Source of the DNA: Cherax quadricarinatus
Taxonomy: Eukaryota; Arthropoda; Malacostraca; Decapoda; Parastacidae
DNA: 64,000 nt
Direction: 5' to 3'
Assembly (NCBI RefSeq): GCF_038502225.1
Contig: NC_091293.1
Coordinates: 1,008,727-1,072,726, forward strand
In this document: in pieces, positions 40,915 through 51,285 of the stretch
Numbering within the stretch: position 1 is the stretch's first letter
Layout of the letters: each line of letters starts with the position of its first letter
Notes under the pieces: model-generated
Seen by the model: the letters and a program-made list of their open reading frames with translations, nothing else
Databases searched by the model: none
Told to the model about the DNA's origin: nothing
Position numbers and translations under genes: made by a program

Positions 40915-41334
40915 CTCCCGGCTGATATTTTCATTTTTGCATTTAAGAAATTTTTATTCTAATCGAATTACATCACTTTTAGTGCAGTTGAAGTGCGGAT
41001 AAATTTTTATTGCAAAATATTCGTAAAAATGTTTTTATTTGTGCATAAAGAATTCCAAATGGGTTTTGAATTTATATTTTAGGTTATAAAAGCTGCGGTC
41101 AAGACCCGTCAAGCAAAAATCATTTACGAATAAAATAATTAGAGAATATTTTCCCGCGAATACTTCTGCTAAGGTTTGATTAATATTTCCACTTTACTTA
41201 TCAAATACAGAAATTCACTACTTATTGCTACACTATTCTCAGCGATCACTTAAATTAATATTAAATTTAAACAAGTCATACTCATAAAACACAATGATAT
41301 TTTCATCTTAGGTCACCAATGTCATAATTATCTT
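40915..41334. other. AT-rich spacer between two satellites
   Basis: About 420 bp of AT-rich sequence with no coding frame and no repeat I recognise. It separates the 28-bp array from the 23-bp array, and both boundaries are sharp. Confidence 0.55.
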
Positions 41335-42962
41335 CCCGCTCACAACAGTGCCAGGTTCCCGCTCACAACAGTGCCAGGTTCCCGCTCTCAACAGTGCCAG
41401 GTTCCCGCTCACAACAGTGCCAGGTTCCCGCTCACAACAGTGCCAGGTTCCCGCTCACAACAATGCCAGGTTCCCGCTCACAACAGTGCCAGGTTCCCGC
41501 TCACAACAGTGCCAGGTTCCCGCTCTCAACAGTGCCAGGTTCCCGCTCACAACAGTGCCAGGTTCCCGCTCACAACAGTGCCAGGTTCCCGCTCACAACA
41601 GTGCCAGGTTCCCGTGCCAGGTTCCCGCTCTCAACAGTGCCAGTTTCCCGCTCACAACAGTTCCAGGTTCCCGCTCTCAACAGTGCCAGGTTCCCGCTCA
41701 CAACAGTGCCAGGTTCCCGCTCACAACAGTGCCAGGTTCCCGCTCACAACAGTGCCAGGTTCCCGCTCACAACAGTGACAGGTTCCCGCTCACAACAATG
41801 CCAGGTTCCCGCTCACAACAGTGCCAGGTTCCCGCTCACAACAGTGCCAGGTTCCCGCTCACAACAGTGCCAGGTTCCCGCTCACAACAGTGCCAGGTTC
41901 CCGCTCACAACAGTGCCAGGTTCCCGCTCACAACAGTGCCAGGTTCCCGCTCACAACAGTGCCAGGTTCCCGCTCACAACAGTGCCAGGTTCCCGCTCAC
42001 AACAGTGCCAGGTTCCCGCTCACAACAGTGCCAGGTTCCCGCTCACAACAGCGCCAGGTTGCAGCTCACAACAGTGCCAGGTTCCCGCTCACAACAGTGC
42101 CAGGTTCCCGCTCACAACAGCGCCAGGTTCCAGCTCACAACAGTGCCAGGTTCCCGCTCACAACAGTGCCAGGTTCCCGCTCACAACAGTGCCAGGTTCC
42201 CGCTCACAACAGTGCCAGGTTCCCGCTCACAACAATGCCAGGTTCCCGCTCACAACAGTGCCAGGTTCCCGCTCACAACAGTGCCAGGTTCCCGCTCACA
42301 ACAGTGCCAGGTTCCCGCTCACAACAGTGCCAGGTTCCCGCTCACAACATGCCAGGTTCCCGCTCACAACAGTGCCAGGTTCCCGCTCACAACAGTGCCA
42401 CAACAGTGCAAGGTTCCCGCTCACAACAGTGCCAGGTTCCCGCTCACAACACTGCCAGGTTCCCGCTCACAACAGTGCCAGGTTCCCGCTCACAACAGTG
42501 CCAGGTTCCCGCCACAACCAGGTTCCCGCTCACAACAGTGCCAGGTTCCCGCTCACAACAGTGCCAGGTTCCCGCTCACAACAATGCCAGGTTCCCGCTC
42601 ACAACAGTGCCAGGTTCCCGCTCTCAACAGTGCCAGGTTCCCGCTCACAACAGTGCCAGGTTCCCGCTCACAACAGTGCCAGGTTCCCGCTCACAACAGT
42701 GCCAGGTTCCCGCTCACAACAGTGCCAGGTTCCCGCTCACAACAGTGCCAGGTTCCCGCTCACAACAATGCCAGGTTCCCGCTCACAACAGTGCCAGGTT
42801 CCCGCTCACAACAATGCCAGGTTCCCGCTCACAACAGTGCCAGGTTCCCGCTCACAACAGTGCCATGTTCCCGCTCACAACAGTGCCAGGTTCCCGCTCA
42901 CAACAGTGCCATGTTCCCGCTCACAACAGTGCCAGGTTCCCGCTCACAACAGTGCCAAGTTC
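41335..42962. repeat. 23-bp minisatellite, about 71 units
   Basis: Tandem copies of a 23-bp unit made of 'cccgctcacaacagtgcc' followed by 'aggtt'. Variants are few (ctctcaac, aacaatgcc, gccatgttc, one 14-bp unit at about 41612, one shortened block at about 42395-42410 and another at about 42511). The unit has no stop in any of three plus frames, so plus-strand frames of up to 540 codons cross the whole array with a 23-residue period. They begin and end with the array and are not genes. Confidence 0.97.
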
Positions 42963-43205
42963 GTGCATGACTAAGCCCTATGAAACTGACAATCTGAGAA
43001 TATTGAAAAAAAAATTTTGCTGGCAATTACATATTACTTTTTTTAGGATAAAACTATAAGGTTCTACATAGAATTAATTTTCAACAACTCTTTGTTTTAC
43101 AGGTTTGTGTTGTTCTCTTTAACACAGGACTGTGAATTTACTGCAGTTACTGAAAATGACAAGTGTCGACTTACTGGTGGTCCTAATCCTGTACACCTTA
43201 AATAC
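42963..43205. other. Low-copy spacer
   Basis: Short single-copy-looking stretch between the 23-bp array and the G-rich array. No domain or RNA seen. Confidence 0.45.
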
Positions 43206-43560
43206 ATCCTAGTCATGGGGGGTTTCAGTGGGGGTGGGGGTGGTGGTGAGGGGGATGGGAGAAGAGGGCCTATGGGAGGTTACAATGGGGGAGGGGGCTA
43301 TGGTGAGGGGGATGGGGATAGAGGATACAGTGTGTGAGTTGCTGTGGGTTACTGTGAGGGTAGGGTTTGTGGTTAGGGGGATGGGGGGAGAGGGTACATT
43401 GTGTGGGTTACTCTGGGTTTCTGTGGGGTGGGGTTTGAGCTGAGGGGGATGTACAGGTTACTGAGGGTTACTGTGGGGGTGGGGTTTATGCAGAGGGGGA
43501 TGTGTGGGTTACTGTGGGTTTCTGTGGGGGTGGGGTTTGTGCTGAGGGGGATGGGGCAGA
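43206..43560 (+). repeat. G-rich minisatellite (about 51-bp units) grown from LINE ORF1
   Basis: Units contain 'gtgggggtggggtttgtgct' followed by 'gagggggatg' and 'gggttactgtgggtttct'. The gagggggatg motif recurs at 43442, 43493 and 43544, exactly 51 bp apart; earlier units vary in length. Read on the minus strand it encodes Pro/Thr-rich repeats (PPPQKPTVTHTSPSA) that continue directly from the ORF1 frame ending at 43486. The plus strand has closely spaced runs of 3-5 G (43228-43262), which could form a G-quadruplex. Confidence 0.8.
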
Positions 43561-44605
43561 GGGTGCAGTGAGTGGGTTTTGGGTTAGGTCGTTTGGTTGC
43601 TTTGGGATTGCCATGGTTGTGTTCCTTCTGTGGGTGGTACTGGAGGGGGTTGTGTTTGTTCTTCCACGTGGGCCTGATTTCTCCTGCTCTCCACTTTCCT
43701 TGCCTCCCATTTCTCCTTGCGATGTTGCACCCTCTCTTTCAGTGTCATCCTTTCTTCTTGTGTTCTGTCTCGGTCGAGGTACACACTCCAAAACACCTGA
43801 TTGTCCCTTAGGCGTGCTTTCTCCTGCAGGATCCGATTTCGAGCTGACTCTGCCTTGAAAATCACTTTGACTGGATGCTTTTTTTCCCCTCGCAAACCAC
43901 CCAATTCTCTGAAAATTTGTCATCTGGGTAATGTCGTCCTCTCCTATTGCTTTCATGATGCTTTCAATCGTTTTTTTCTCCTCCTGTTTCCTTGCCTCAT
44001 AAGTTTCCCCATCTACTTCTTGGAGCCCACAGACAAAAATAGCCCTCTCCCTTTCATCCTCCCACTGTGCTTCCCTGAGCATCCTCTGATTCAAATTAGT
44101 TCCTGCCATTGACGTGTTACTTCTTACTGTCTCTTCCCTATCTGGTGTCCCTCTGCTTATTTGTTCCTGAACATGGCAGTTGTCTGTTAAAGCCTCTGTG
44201 TATAGTTTAGCTCCTTCATTGGCTTTAGTCGCCTCATTAGTTCTTGCTGTTCTCACTGCCTTTTCCCAGGCCCCCCCTTGGGTCCAATGGGGTTATTGCA
44301 TAGAGTATATCTCCTTTGTCCCCTACTGTCCCCTCATCGGTGACTGATGTAGTAGCTCTTGGTGTCATGGCTGTACTGTCCTTTGGTTCTTTAGGCTGTT
44401 TCAAACTCTTTAGTTCTTCTACTAAGCTCTGTATCTTAGCTTCATCTGCTGTGATTTGTAATTCCCATTTCCTGCTCTCCTCAGCTATTTTCTCTTCCAT
44501 TTTCTTGCTGATCTCTTCCAGCCTCCTCCCCCACTCTTCCACTCTTTGCGTGAGCTCTGCCTCCCAGTACTCTCTCCCAGATCCACCACTCGCTTCATCC
44601 ACCAT
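43486..44605 (-). pseudogene. LINE ORF1-like protein, two frameshifts
   Basis: Read on the minus strand. Codons from 44605 (MVDEASGGSGREYWEAELT) encode a predicted coiled coil (about residues 12-70: VEEWGRRLEEISKKMEEK, ELQITADEAKIQSLVEELK). The frame breaks at a run of seven C on the plus strand (44271-44277) and continues as AWEKAVRTARTNEATKA in the 44256-43486 frame, with FVCGLQEVDGETYEARKQ and FQRIGWFARGKK. A second break near 43890-43905 moves the nucleic-acid-binding-like part to the 43904-43584 frame (VKVIFKAESARNRILQEKAR, SVYLDRDRTQEERMTLKER). Coiled coil followed by an RNA-binding-like domain is the usual plan of LINE ORF1p. In element sense it lies downstream of the 3' end of LINE C, so it belongs to a second, head-to-tail insertion. 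It is non-functional. Confidence 0.7.
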
Positions 44606-44639
44606 TCCTCTGGTTCTCCGTCCAGGTTTCTGGTGTCCA

Positions 44640-44731
44640 ATTTTTTTTTTCTTTTCACAGAAGGAAGAGCTTATGCCAAGGGTGCTGTGGAGGAGGGTGT
44701 TTGTTGTTGTGTGTGTGTGTGTGTGTGTATA
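44640..44731. repeat. Poly-T run and (TG)n at the LINE junction
   Basis: A T run at about 44640-44650 and a (TG)n tract at about 44705-44729 lie between the ORF1 copy and the 3' end of LINE C. The (CA)n, as read on the element strand, follows 'aggtgagtacaaataggtga' and looks like a microsatellite grown from the LINE C tail. Confidence 0.7.
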
Positions 44732-44807
44732 CTCACCTATTTGTACTCACCTATTTGTGGTTGCAGGGGTCGAGTCTTAGCTCCTGGCCCCGCCTCTTCA
44801 ACGGTTG

Positions 44808-45266
44808 CTACTGGGTTCTCTCTTTCCCTGCTCCATGAGCTTTATCAAACCTCGTCTTAAAATTATGTATGGTTCCTGCCTCCACTACATCACTTTCTAG
44901 GCTATTCCACTGCCTGACAACTCTATGACTGAAGAAATACTTCCTAATATCTCTCTGACTCATCTGTGTCTTCAACTTCCAATTGTGACCTCTTGTTTCT
45001 GTGTCCCCTCCCTGGAACATCCTGTCTTTGTCCACATTGTCTATTCTGCAGAGTATTTTATATGTCGTTATCATGTCTCCCCTGACCCTCCTGTCCTCCA
45101 GTGTCGTCAGGTCGATTTTCCTTAATCTCTCCTCGTAAGACATTCCCCTTAGCTCTGGAGTTAACCTTGTCGCAAACCTTTGCACTTTCTCTAGTTTCTT
45201 GACGTGCTTTATCAAGTGCAGGTTCCAAACAGGTGCTGCATACTCCAGTATGGGCCTGACGTACAC
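44808..45266 (-). pseudogene. LINE C C-terminal region
   Basis: An open 152-codon frame (MYVRPILEYAAPVWNLHLIK, LEKVQRFATRL, SYEERLRKIDLTTLEDRRVR, VVRQWNSLESDVVEAGTI, FKTRFDKA) aligns by eye with LINE B residues about 663-805 (LVRPHLDYAAQFW, LEKIQRRMTKLI, YEERLKTLKL, VVDEWNSLPSWVIEAGTL, FKSRLDKY). This is the conserved C-terminal domain of CR1/L2-like LINE proteins. It ends just before the 3' UTR. It is the longest intact piece of LINE C but lacks a start of its own. Confidence 0.85.
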
Positions 45267-45447
45267 GGTGTACAGTGTCTTGAACGATTCCTTACTAAGG
45301 TATCAGAATGCTGTTCTCAGGTTTGCCAGGCACACATATGCTGCAGCAGTTATCTGGTTGATGTGTGCTTCTGGAGACATGCTCGGTGTTATACTCACCC
45401 CAAGATCTTTCTCCTTGAGCGAGGTTTGCAGTCTTTGTCCACCTAGC

Positions 45448-46400
45448 CTAGACTCTGTCTGCAGTCTTCTGCGGCCCTTCCCCTATCTTCATGATTTTGC
45501 ATTTGGCGGAATTAAATTCGAGAAGCCATTTGCTGGACCAGGTGTCCAGTTTGTCCAGGTCTCTTTGAAGTCCTGCCTGGTCCTCATTTGATTTAATTCT
45601 CCTCATTAACTTCATATCATCTGCAAACAGGGACACTTCTGAGTCTAACCCTTCCATCATGTCGTTCACATATACCAAAAATAGCACTGGTCCTAGGGCC
45701 GACCCATGTGGGACCCCGCTCGTCACAGGTGCCCACTGTGATACATCATTATGTACTATGACTCGTTGTTGTCTTCCTGTCAGGTATTCTCTGATTCATT
45801 ACAGTGCCCTTCCTGTTGTATGTGCCTGATCCTCTAGCTTCTGCACTAATCTCTTGTGAGGAACTGTGTCAAAGGCCTTCTTGCAGTCCAAGAAGATGCA
45901 ATCAACCCAACCCTCTCTCTTGTGTCTTACTTCTGTTACTTTATCATAAAACTCCAGAAGGTTTGTGACACAGGATTTACCTTCCATGAATCCGTGCTGG
46001 TTGGCGTTTATACTATTGTTCCGTTCCAGGTGCTCCACCACTCTCCTCCTGATAATCTTCTCCATAACTTTGCATACTATACACGTCAGTGACACAGGTC
46101 TACAGTTTAGTGCCTCTTTTTTGTCCCTTTTTTTTAAATGGGAACTACATTTGCCGTCTTCCATATCTCAGGTAGTTGCCCAGTTTCCAGTGATGTGTTG
46201 AAGATTGTGGTAAGTGGTACACACAGCATATCCGCTCCCTCTCTAAGGACCCACGGGGAGATATTGCCCCGTCCAATTGTCTTTGAGGTATCGATGTCAC
46301 TTAGCAGCTTCTTCACCTCCTCCTCATCTGTATGTATGTCGTCCAACACTTGTTGGTATATTCCTTGCTGGTGTCCCCATCTGGTCTGTTCCCCCAAAGG
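45448..46400 (-). pseudogene. LINE C reverse transcriptase, several frames
   Basis: Minus-strand pieces: NISPWVLREGADMLCVPLTT and LPEIWKTANVVPI (46400-46134), LNCRPVSLTCIVCKVMEKII, QHGFMEGKSCVTNLLEFYDK and IFLDCKKAFDTVPHKRLV (46164-45799), then TSGVPHGSALGPVLFLVYVN and VSLFADDMKLM (45726-45448). The motif B glutamine of the usual PQG is replaced by His (VPHGS), and the usual ADDT is ADDM. Frames change around 46135 and between 45800 and 45726, where an MSGVP-type region is split. It is therefore a decayed polymerase, not an active one. Confidence 0.85.
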
Positions 46401-46404
46401 CCTT

Positions 46405-46405
<1 letters not shown>

Positions 46406-46456
<51 letters not shown>

Positions 46457-46459
46457 CGT
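46406..46459. repeat. (TG)n microsatellite
   Basis: About 25 TG dinucleotides, ending in tgcgtgcgtgc, lie exactly at the 5' truncation point of LINE C and just before the GIY-YIG remnant. Confidence 0.95.
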
Positions 46460-46463
46460 GCAA

Positions 46464-46900
46464 AACAACCACTGTGAAAAAATAGCGAAATTCCATATTA
46501 AAGTTGTTTTTAAAAATCTTGATACAGCTAAAAAAACTTTTGATATAAAATTCCTTCAAAAATCTGACAGTTGAGTCTATGTGATTCCTTGTCAAATATG
46601 TAATAAAATTTATTATGGTTAAACTGGTAAAAATCTTGAACTAAGGTTAAAACATCATAAATATAGCATTAGAAGTAGACAGTTTAATGCTCTGTTTATT
46701 CATGTGATATTTTAACCATCCAACTGATTTTCAAAATGCTGAGAAGGTTATATTTAGCAAGTTAATCGTCGACGTGAATATAATAGAATCACGTTTCATA
46801 AAAAGTAGTTTTGAGAATAATATGAATATTTCTTTTGGTGTATATAAAATGGATTTCTTTATAATTAATGAAATTTGGGAATTTAAGATACATTAGACAA
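46464..46900 (+). pseudogene. Penelope-like GIY-YIG endonuclease remnant
   Basis: Plus-strand frame with stops and at least one frameshift. A leader IKVVFKNLDTAKKTF (about 46500) is followed by a stop and then VYVIPCQICNKIYYG (46574-46618), a second stop and TGKNLELRLKHHKYSIRS. The spacing of I-P-C-x2-C-x-K-x-Y-x-G-x-T-G-x8-R-x3-H is that of the GIY-YIG domain at the C-terminus of Penelope-like elements. After a degenerate stretch another frame (46778-46895) resumes with an Ile-Glu-Ser motif (IIESRFIKSSFENNMNIS), matching the conserved Glu region of these nucleases. Several stops mean it is dead. The RT half of the element is not present in this window. Identification is from motif spacing. 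Confidence 0.65.
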
Positions 46901-47195
46901 AGTTTTGGGCAGAATATAAGTTGTGTTTAATGGAACATTGACTTCGTACCTACATCATCATAAAAAGTTGTTGGGTGTGGCAGCGAGGTTTAGTCTCGTC
47001 TTCATATGCCTTCCTGTTAACCTTTAATTTTTATAGTTCGTTGATTATGTGAGAAGTTACCAAATTGCTTGTAATTACACTATTTTTTTGCATTGGTTGT
47101 TGTTCATATTGTGAAATCACCTGACTGTTAAGGCCAACAGAGGAAGGAAGGCAGCCAGTGTTCTGGTGGCAGTTTCAGAAACACTCATGTCTAGT
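46901..47195. other. AT-rich, nothing recognised
   Basis: Single-copy-looking AT-rich DNA between the GIY-YIG remnant and the possible exon; no frame or RNA seen. Confidence 0.45.
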
Positions 47196-47243
47196 TTTAG
47201 GCCTCAGTGTAGTATAGTGGCTTGTTAGAGGTCTCAGTGTGCT
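47196..47243 (+). repeat. Imperfect 27-bp tandem duplication upstream of the ORF
   Basis: 'ggcctcagtgtagtatagtg' with 'gct', then 'ggtctcagtgtgctatggtg' with 'gct', form two adjacent near-copies. The second contains the ATG of the following frame. Several AG dinucleotides here could serve as splice acceptors. Confidence 0.6.
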
Positions 47244-47501
47244 ATGGTGGCTGGCATGATTATGAAGGTCAACACAGTGGGGATCGAGTTGGTGCATAGA
47301 GTGACTGCGCTTCAGAATTACAACATGGCGTTACCAGCCATACTCAAGGAAGCTTACAGCATTGACAACAGGAATCTGGGACTCTCCATTATTGATGTGA
47401 GAGATCTCTTCGTGAAACTGACAACTACGGCAGCTGTCGACAGTTTGATATCCCGAGTTCAAGACAGTATAAAAGATGTAAATGAAAATCTTAAATCATA
47501 A
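47244..47501 (+). CDS. Hypothetical protein or terminal exon
   Basis: An 85-codon frame starts MVAGMIMKVNTVGIELVHRV and ends VQDSIKDVNENLKS before TAA. Amino-acid composition is balanced, with an amphipathic, helix-favouring C-terminal half (VRDLFVKLTTTAAVDSLISR). Codon use is less AT-biased than the flanks, which is unusual for a chance ORF in this window. An in-frame TAG lies five codons before the ATG. It is therefore either a small complete ORF or a last exon spliced at one of the AG sites just upstream (tgttag, tctcag). Candidate polyadenylation signals AATAAA lie at 47615 and about 47640. I do not recognise the family. Confidence 0.3.
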   Translation: MVAGMIMKVNTVGIELVHRVTALQNYNMALPAILKEAYSIDNRNLGLSIIDVRDLFVKLTTTAAVDSLISRVQDSIKDVNENLKS

Positions 47502-47504
47502 AGC

Positions 47505-47780
47505 ATCTCCTTTACTTGTTAATGTGCTGTGTCACCTCTCAGCAACAGTTGGTCACCTGTACCGCTGATACCCAGGACTTCTACCGCCTCTAATTAAAGT
47601 ACAATGAATCAGAAAATAAAAGCAGACAATCAGTCGATAAATAAAGATATTTATCATTTTTTTCACACAATCATTGGCATGGAACTACTCCTCTTTTAGG
47701 TCTATTAGGTTCAATTCTCATACAGAAACGAGGAGTCCTCAAAGAAATTAAAAATTAGATTTGTGTAATAAAAATTAATA
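47505..47780. other. AT-rich spacer with possible polyadenylation signals
   Basis: Contains AATAAA at 47615 and again at about 47640, downstream of the possible exon; otherwise nothing recognised. Confidence 0.3.
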
Positions 47781-48056
47781 AATGAATTGACTAAGAGTTA
47801 CACCCCAGTGGTGACTGAACTAAGAGTTACACCCCAGTGGTGACTGAACTAAGAGTTACACCCCAGTGGTGACTGAACTAAGAGTTACACCCCAGTGGTG
47901 ACTGAACTAAGAGTTACACCCCAGTGGTGACTGAACTAAGAGTTACATCCCAGTGGTGACTGAACTAGGAGTTACACCCCAGTGGTGACTGAACTAAGAG
48001 TTACACCCCAGTGGTGACTGAACTAAGAGTTACACCCCAGTGGTGACTGAACTAAG
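47781..48056. repeat. 29-bp minisatellite, about 9 units
   Basis: Near-identical copies of a 29-bp unit containing 'ctaagagttacaccccagtg' then 'gtgactgaa' (unit starts at 47793, 47822, 47851 and so on). Only two single-base variants are seen (cacatccc, actagg), so the expansion is recent. Confidence 0.97.
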
Positions 48057-48196
48057 CAAAAAATACAGTAATTAATGTTTAAGAATATAAATAATATTTT
48101 ATCAGTTTATGACTCCTAAACAAGTTCTATCAACAGGAATATAAAAAGAAATAAGAATTTACCGGTGAACTTTAATATAAATCAATACATGGTGGC

Positions 48197-48561
<365 letters not shown>

Positions 48562-49680
48562 TTTGATTTTAAAGTTCTGGAAGGCCTTACGAGCCATTTA
48601 TATTCACTCAGGGAGAGACAGAACTACAGACGTAATAAAAGGAAACGCCTTGATTCTGATAATTGTGAGTTCCTCAGTGCTAAGAGACGCAGGACGGATA
48701 TTAAACACGTTAAAAATTACAAACTGTTGTATACTAAGTTCAGTTATTACCGTAGGTGCCGCAAGATCGTTATTGCGAGAATGAATAGAATTTATAGAGT
48801 TAACGCCTAGTTACATGCTCTGAGAGCTCAGCAGTGTGCACCCTGGGTACCTAATGTTCAAACACTGGCAATACCAAGTACCTCGCTCATACCTAATGTC
48901 AAGGCGTCGAACTATAGCGATCACCTTAAAGGCCAGAGGAACCACTATTGTGGCCAGATTCCCCAGTATCATGGCCAGACCTAGGCGTCATCCGGCAGTT
49001 CTGTGAATCCAGCGAAGATAGCGCCTGTGTTTACTTAACAATAATATAAAAAGCCTAATAAACACTACAGCAGAAAGATGGATCCAATGGATGTAGACCC
49101 AGTGTCTGCTGAACCGCTGTCACAGCCAGTGAACGTAGTCCCAGTGTTTAGTAAACAATAATACAATAATCCTAATGATCACTAAGGCAGCAAAAATCAG
49201 TTCCACTCTCAGAGGCCATCAAGTAAGAATAAGTACCAGTGGCAAGCACCACAAAACAAAACTTGACCTCAACAACGACAAGGTAACGCGCCAGACCATA
49301 GCCAGACAACCTTGGCGTCATCCCGCAGCAAGACTGAAGTGATAAACCCAGATGCAGGGATAACCAAACAGAGTTCTAAGTCTCAGGATAACAAGGCTCA
49401 GCAACATACCTGGTATTTGCAACCACCCAGGACTGAAGTGATAAAGCCAGATGCAGGGATAACCGAACAGAGTTCTAAGTCTCAGGATAAAGAGGCTCAG
49501 CAATATACCTGGTATTTGCAACCACCCAAGGTGGATTATGATTAGCGCTGCCAGAGTCAGGATCAACTCAAATAGAATCAGAATTAACGGTTCCGAAAAC
49601 ATTGAAGTGGCAGTTACCAGGTGCTAGGCTCCACAAACATGGCAGTTGAGGAAATCAGTCCTTCAGCCTGGAGTCGATGT
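48562..49680 (+). repeat. Unrecognised gene-like module, copy 1 (5'-truncated)
   Basis: From 48562 this sequence matches 59620 onward with few differences by eye. It begins inside the coding frame of the second copy (DFKVLEGLTSHLY) and carries on through a shared non-open stretch to the 99-bp repeats. Stops have appeared in the coding part (for example after RIYRVNA at 48810). Downstream, past the point where copy 2 is interrupted, it continues as 'caaggtggattatgattagc' to about 49680, before the 44-bp array. No transposase, RT or integrase motif is visible. It is a repeated, once-coding sequence of unknown type. Confidence 0.7.
49312..49545 (+). pseudogene. 33-residue repeat protein fragment (module copy 1)
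   Basis: A 77-codon open frame carries two and a half units of a 33-residue (99-bp) repeat: TEVIKPDAGITKQSSKSQ, then DNKAQQHTWYLQPPR. The unit spacing is exactly 99 bp (TGGTATTTGC at 49411 and 49510). The second unit has Lys-to-Glu changes (ITEQ, DKEAQQY) shared with the copy at 63900-63975. The phase-preserving unit length, with substitutions and no frameshift between units, suggests the repeat was once translated. The upstream frame contains stops, so this copy is probably a pseudogene. Family not recognised. Confidence 0.45.
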
Positions 49681-49686
49681 GTTCAG

Positions 49687-51285
49687 TGTATCAGTTGACA
49701 GATGATAATGATGTGAGTGAGTGTACAGTTTATCAGTTAACGGATGATAATGATGTGAGTGATAGTTTAGAGTCTTTCACCTGATGATGATAATGATGTG
49801 AATGATAGTGTAGAGTCTATCAGCTGATAGATGATAATGATGTGAGTGAATATGTACAGTCTATCACTTGATGGATGATAATGATGTGAGTGATAGTGGT
49901 CAGTCTATCAGTTGATGGATGATGATGATAATGATGTGAGTGATAATGTTCAATCTATCAGATGACGGATGATAATGATGTGAGTGATAGTGTACAGTCT
50001 ATCACTTGATGGATGATGATGATAATGATGTGAGTGATAGTGTACAGTCTATCATATGATGGATGATGATGATAATGATGTGAGTGATAGTGCCCAGTCT
50101 ATAAGTTGATGGATGATAATATTGTGAGCGATATTATACAGTTTATTACTTGATGGATGATAATGATGTGAGTGATAGTGTACAGTCTATCACTTGATGG
50201 ATGATAATGATGTGAGTAATAGTGTACAGTCTATCACTTGATGGATGATAATGATGTGAGTATTAGTGTACAGTCTATCACTTGATGGATGATAACGATG
50301 TGAGTAATAGTGTACAGTCTATCACTTGATGGATGATAATGATGTGAGTAATAGTGTACAGTCTATCACTTGATGGATGATAATGATGTGAGTAATAGTG
50401 TACAGTCTATCGCTTGATGGATGATGATGTGAGTGATAGTGTACAGTCTATCACTTGATGGATGATAACGATGTGAGTAATAGTGTACAGTCTATCGCTT
50501 GATGGATGATGATGTGAGTGATAGTGTACAGTCTATCACTTGATGGATGATAATGATGTGAGTGATAGTGTTCAGTCTATCACTTGATTGATGACAATGA
50601 TGTGAGTAATAGTGTTCAGTCTATCATTTGATTGATGACAATGATGCGAGTGATAGTGTACAGTCTATTACTTGATGGATGATAATGATGTGAGTGATTG
50701 TGTAGAGTCTATCAGTTCAACGATGATAATGATGTAAGTGATTGTGTACAGTCTGTGACTTGATGGATGATAATAAGTGAGTGATAGTGGCCAGTCTATC
50801 AGTTGACAGATGATAATGACGTAAGTGACAGTGTACAGTCTATCAGTTAATGGTTGATGGTGATAATGATGTGAGTGATAGTGTACAGTCTATCACTGGA
50901 TGGATGATAATGATGTGAGTGATAGTGTACAGTCTATCACTTGATGGATGATAATGATGTGAGTGATAGTGTACAGTCTATCACTGGATGGATGATAATG
51001 ATGTGAGTGATAGTGTACAGTCTATCACTTGATGGATGATAATGATGTGAATGAAAGTGTACAGTCTATCACTGGATGGATGATAATGATGTGAGTGATA
51101 GTGTACAGTCTATCACTTGATGGATGATAATGATGTGAGTGATAGTGTACAGTCTATCACTGGATGGATGATAATGATGTGAGTATTAGTGTACAGTCTA
51201 TCACTTTATGGATGATGATGTGAGTGATAGTGTACAGTCTATCACTTGATGGATGATAATGACGTGAGTAATAGTGTACAGTCTA
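49687..51285. repeat. 44-bp minisatellite, about 36 units
   Basis: Units of 44 bp, such as 'gatggatgataatgatgtga' with 'gtgatagtgtacagtctatc' and 'actt'. Successive cagtctatca starts at 50227 and 50271 are 44 bp apart. Variation includes extra gat triplets, agtaat versus agtgat, cacttg versus cactgg, and shortened units (50420, 50500, 51205). Dimers alternating cacttg and cactgg occur at 50880-51160. Confidence 0.95.

Larger units (their letters stand above)
44730..46408 (-). mobile_element. LINE C: 5'-truncated non-LTR retrotransposon, degenerate
   Basis: The element is read on the minus strand. Its 3' end is the duplicated motif 'actcacctatttgt' at 44731-44758, followed by 'ggttgcaggggtcgagtc', a terminus I recall from decapod LINEs. 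Coding pieces upstream are an RT start (SPWVLREGADML, about 46250), palm motifs (45799-45164 range and 45448-45726) and a C-terminal region (44808-45266). The 5' edge stops at 46408 against a (TG)n tract, so the endonuclease half and the beginning of RT are missing. RT motifs resemble LINE B more than LINE A (FLDCKKAFD, FADDMKLM, EYAAPVW), suggesting the CR1/L2-like side of the same supergroup. Confidence 0.85.

Noticed and set aside
41348..42970. Three overlapping plus-strand frames of 412-540 codons with a 23-residue period
   Set aside because: They start and end with the 23-bp array and all phases are equally open. This is a stop-free satellite, not a repeat protein.
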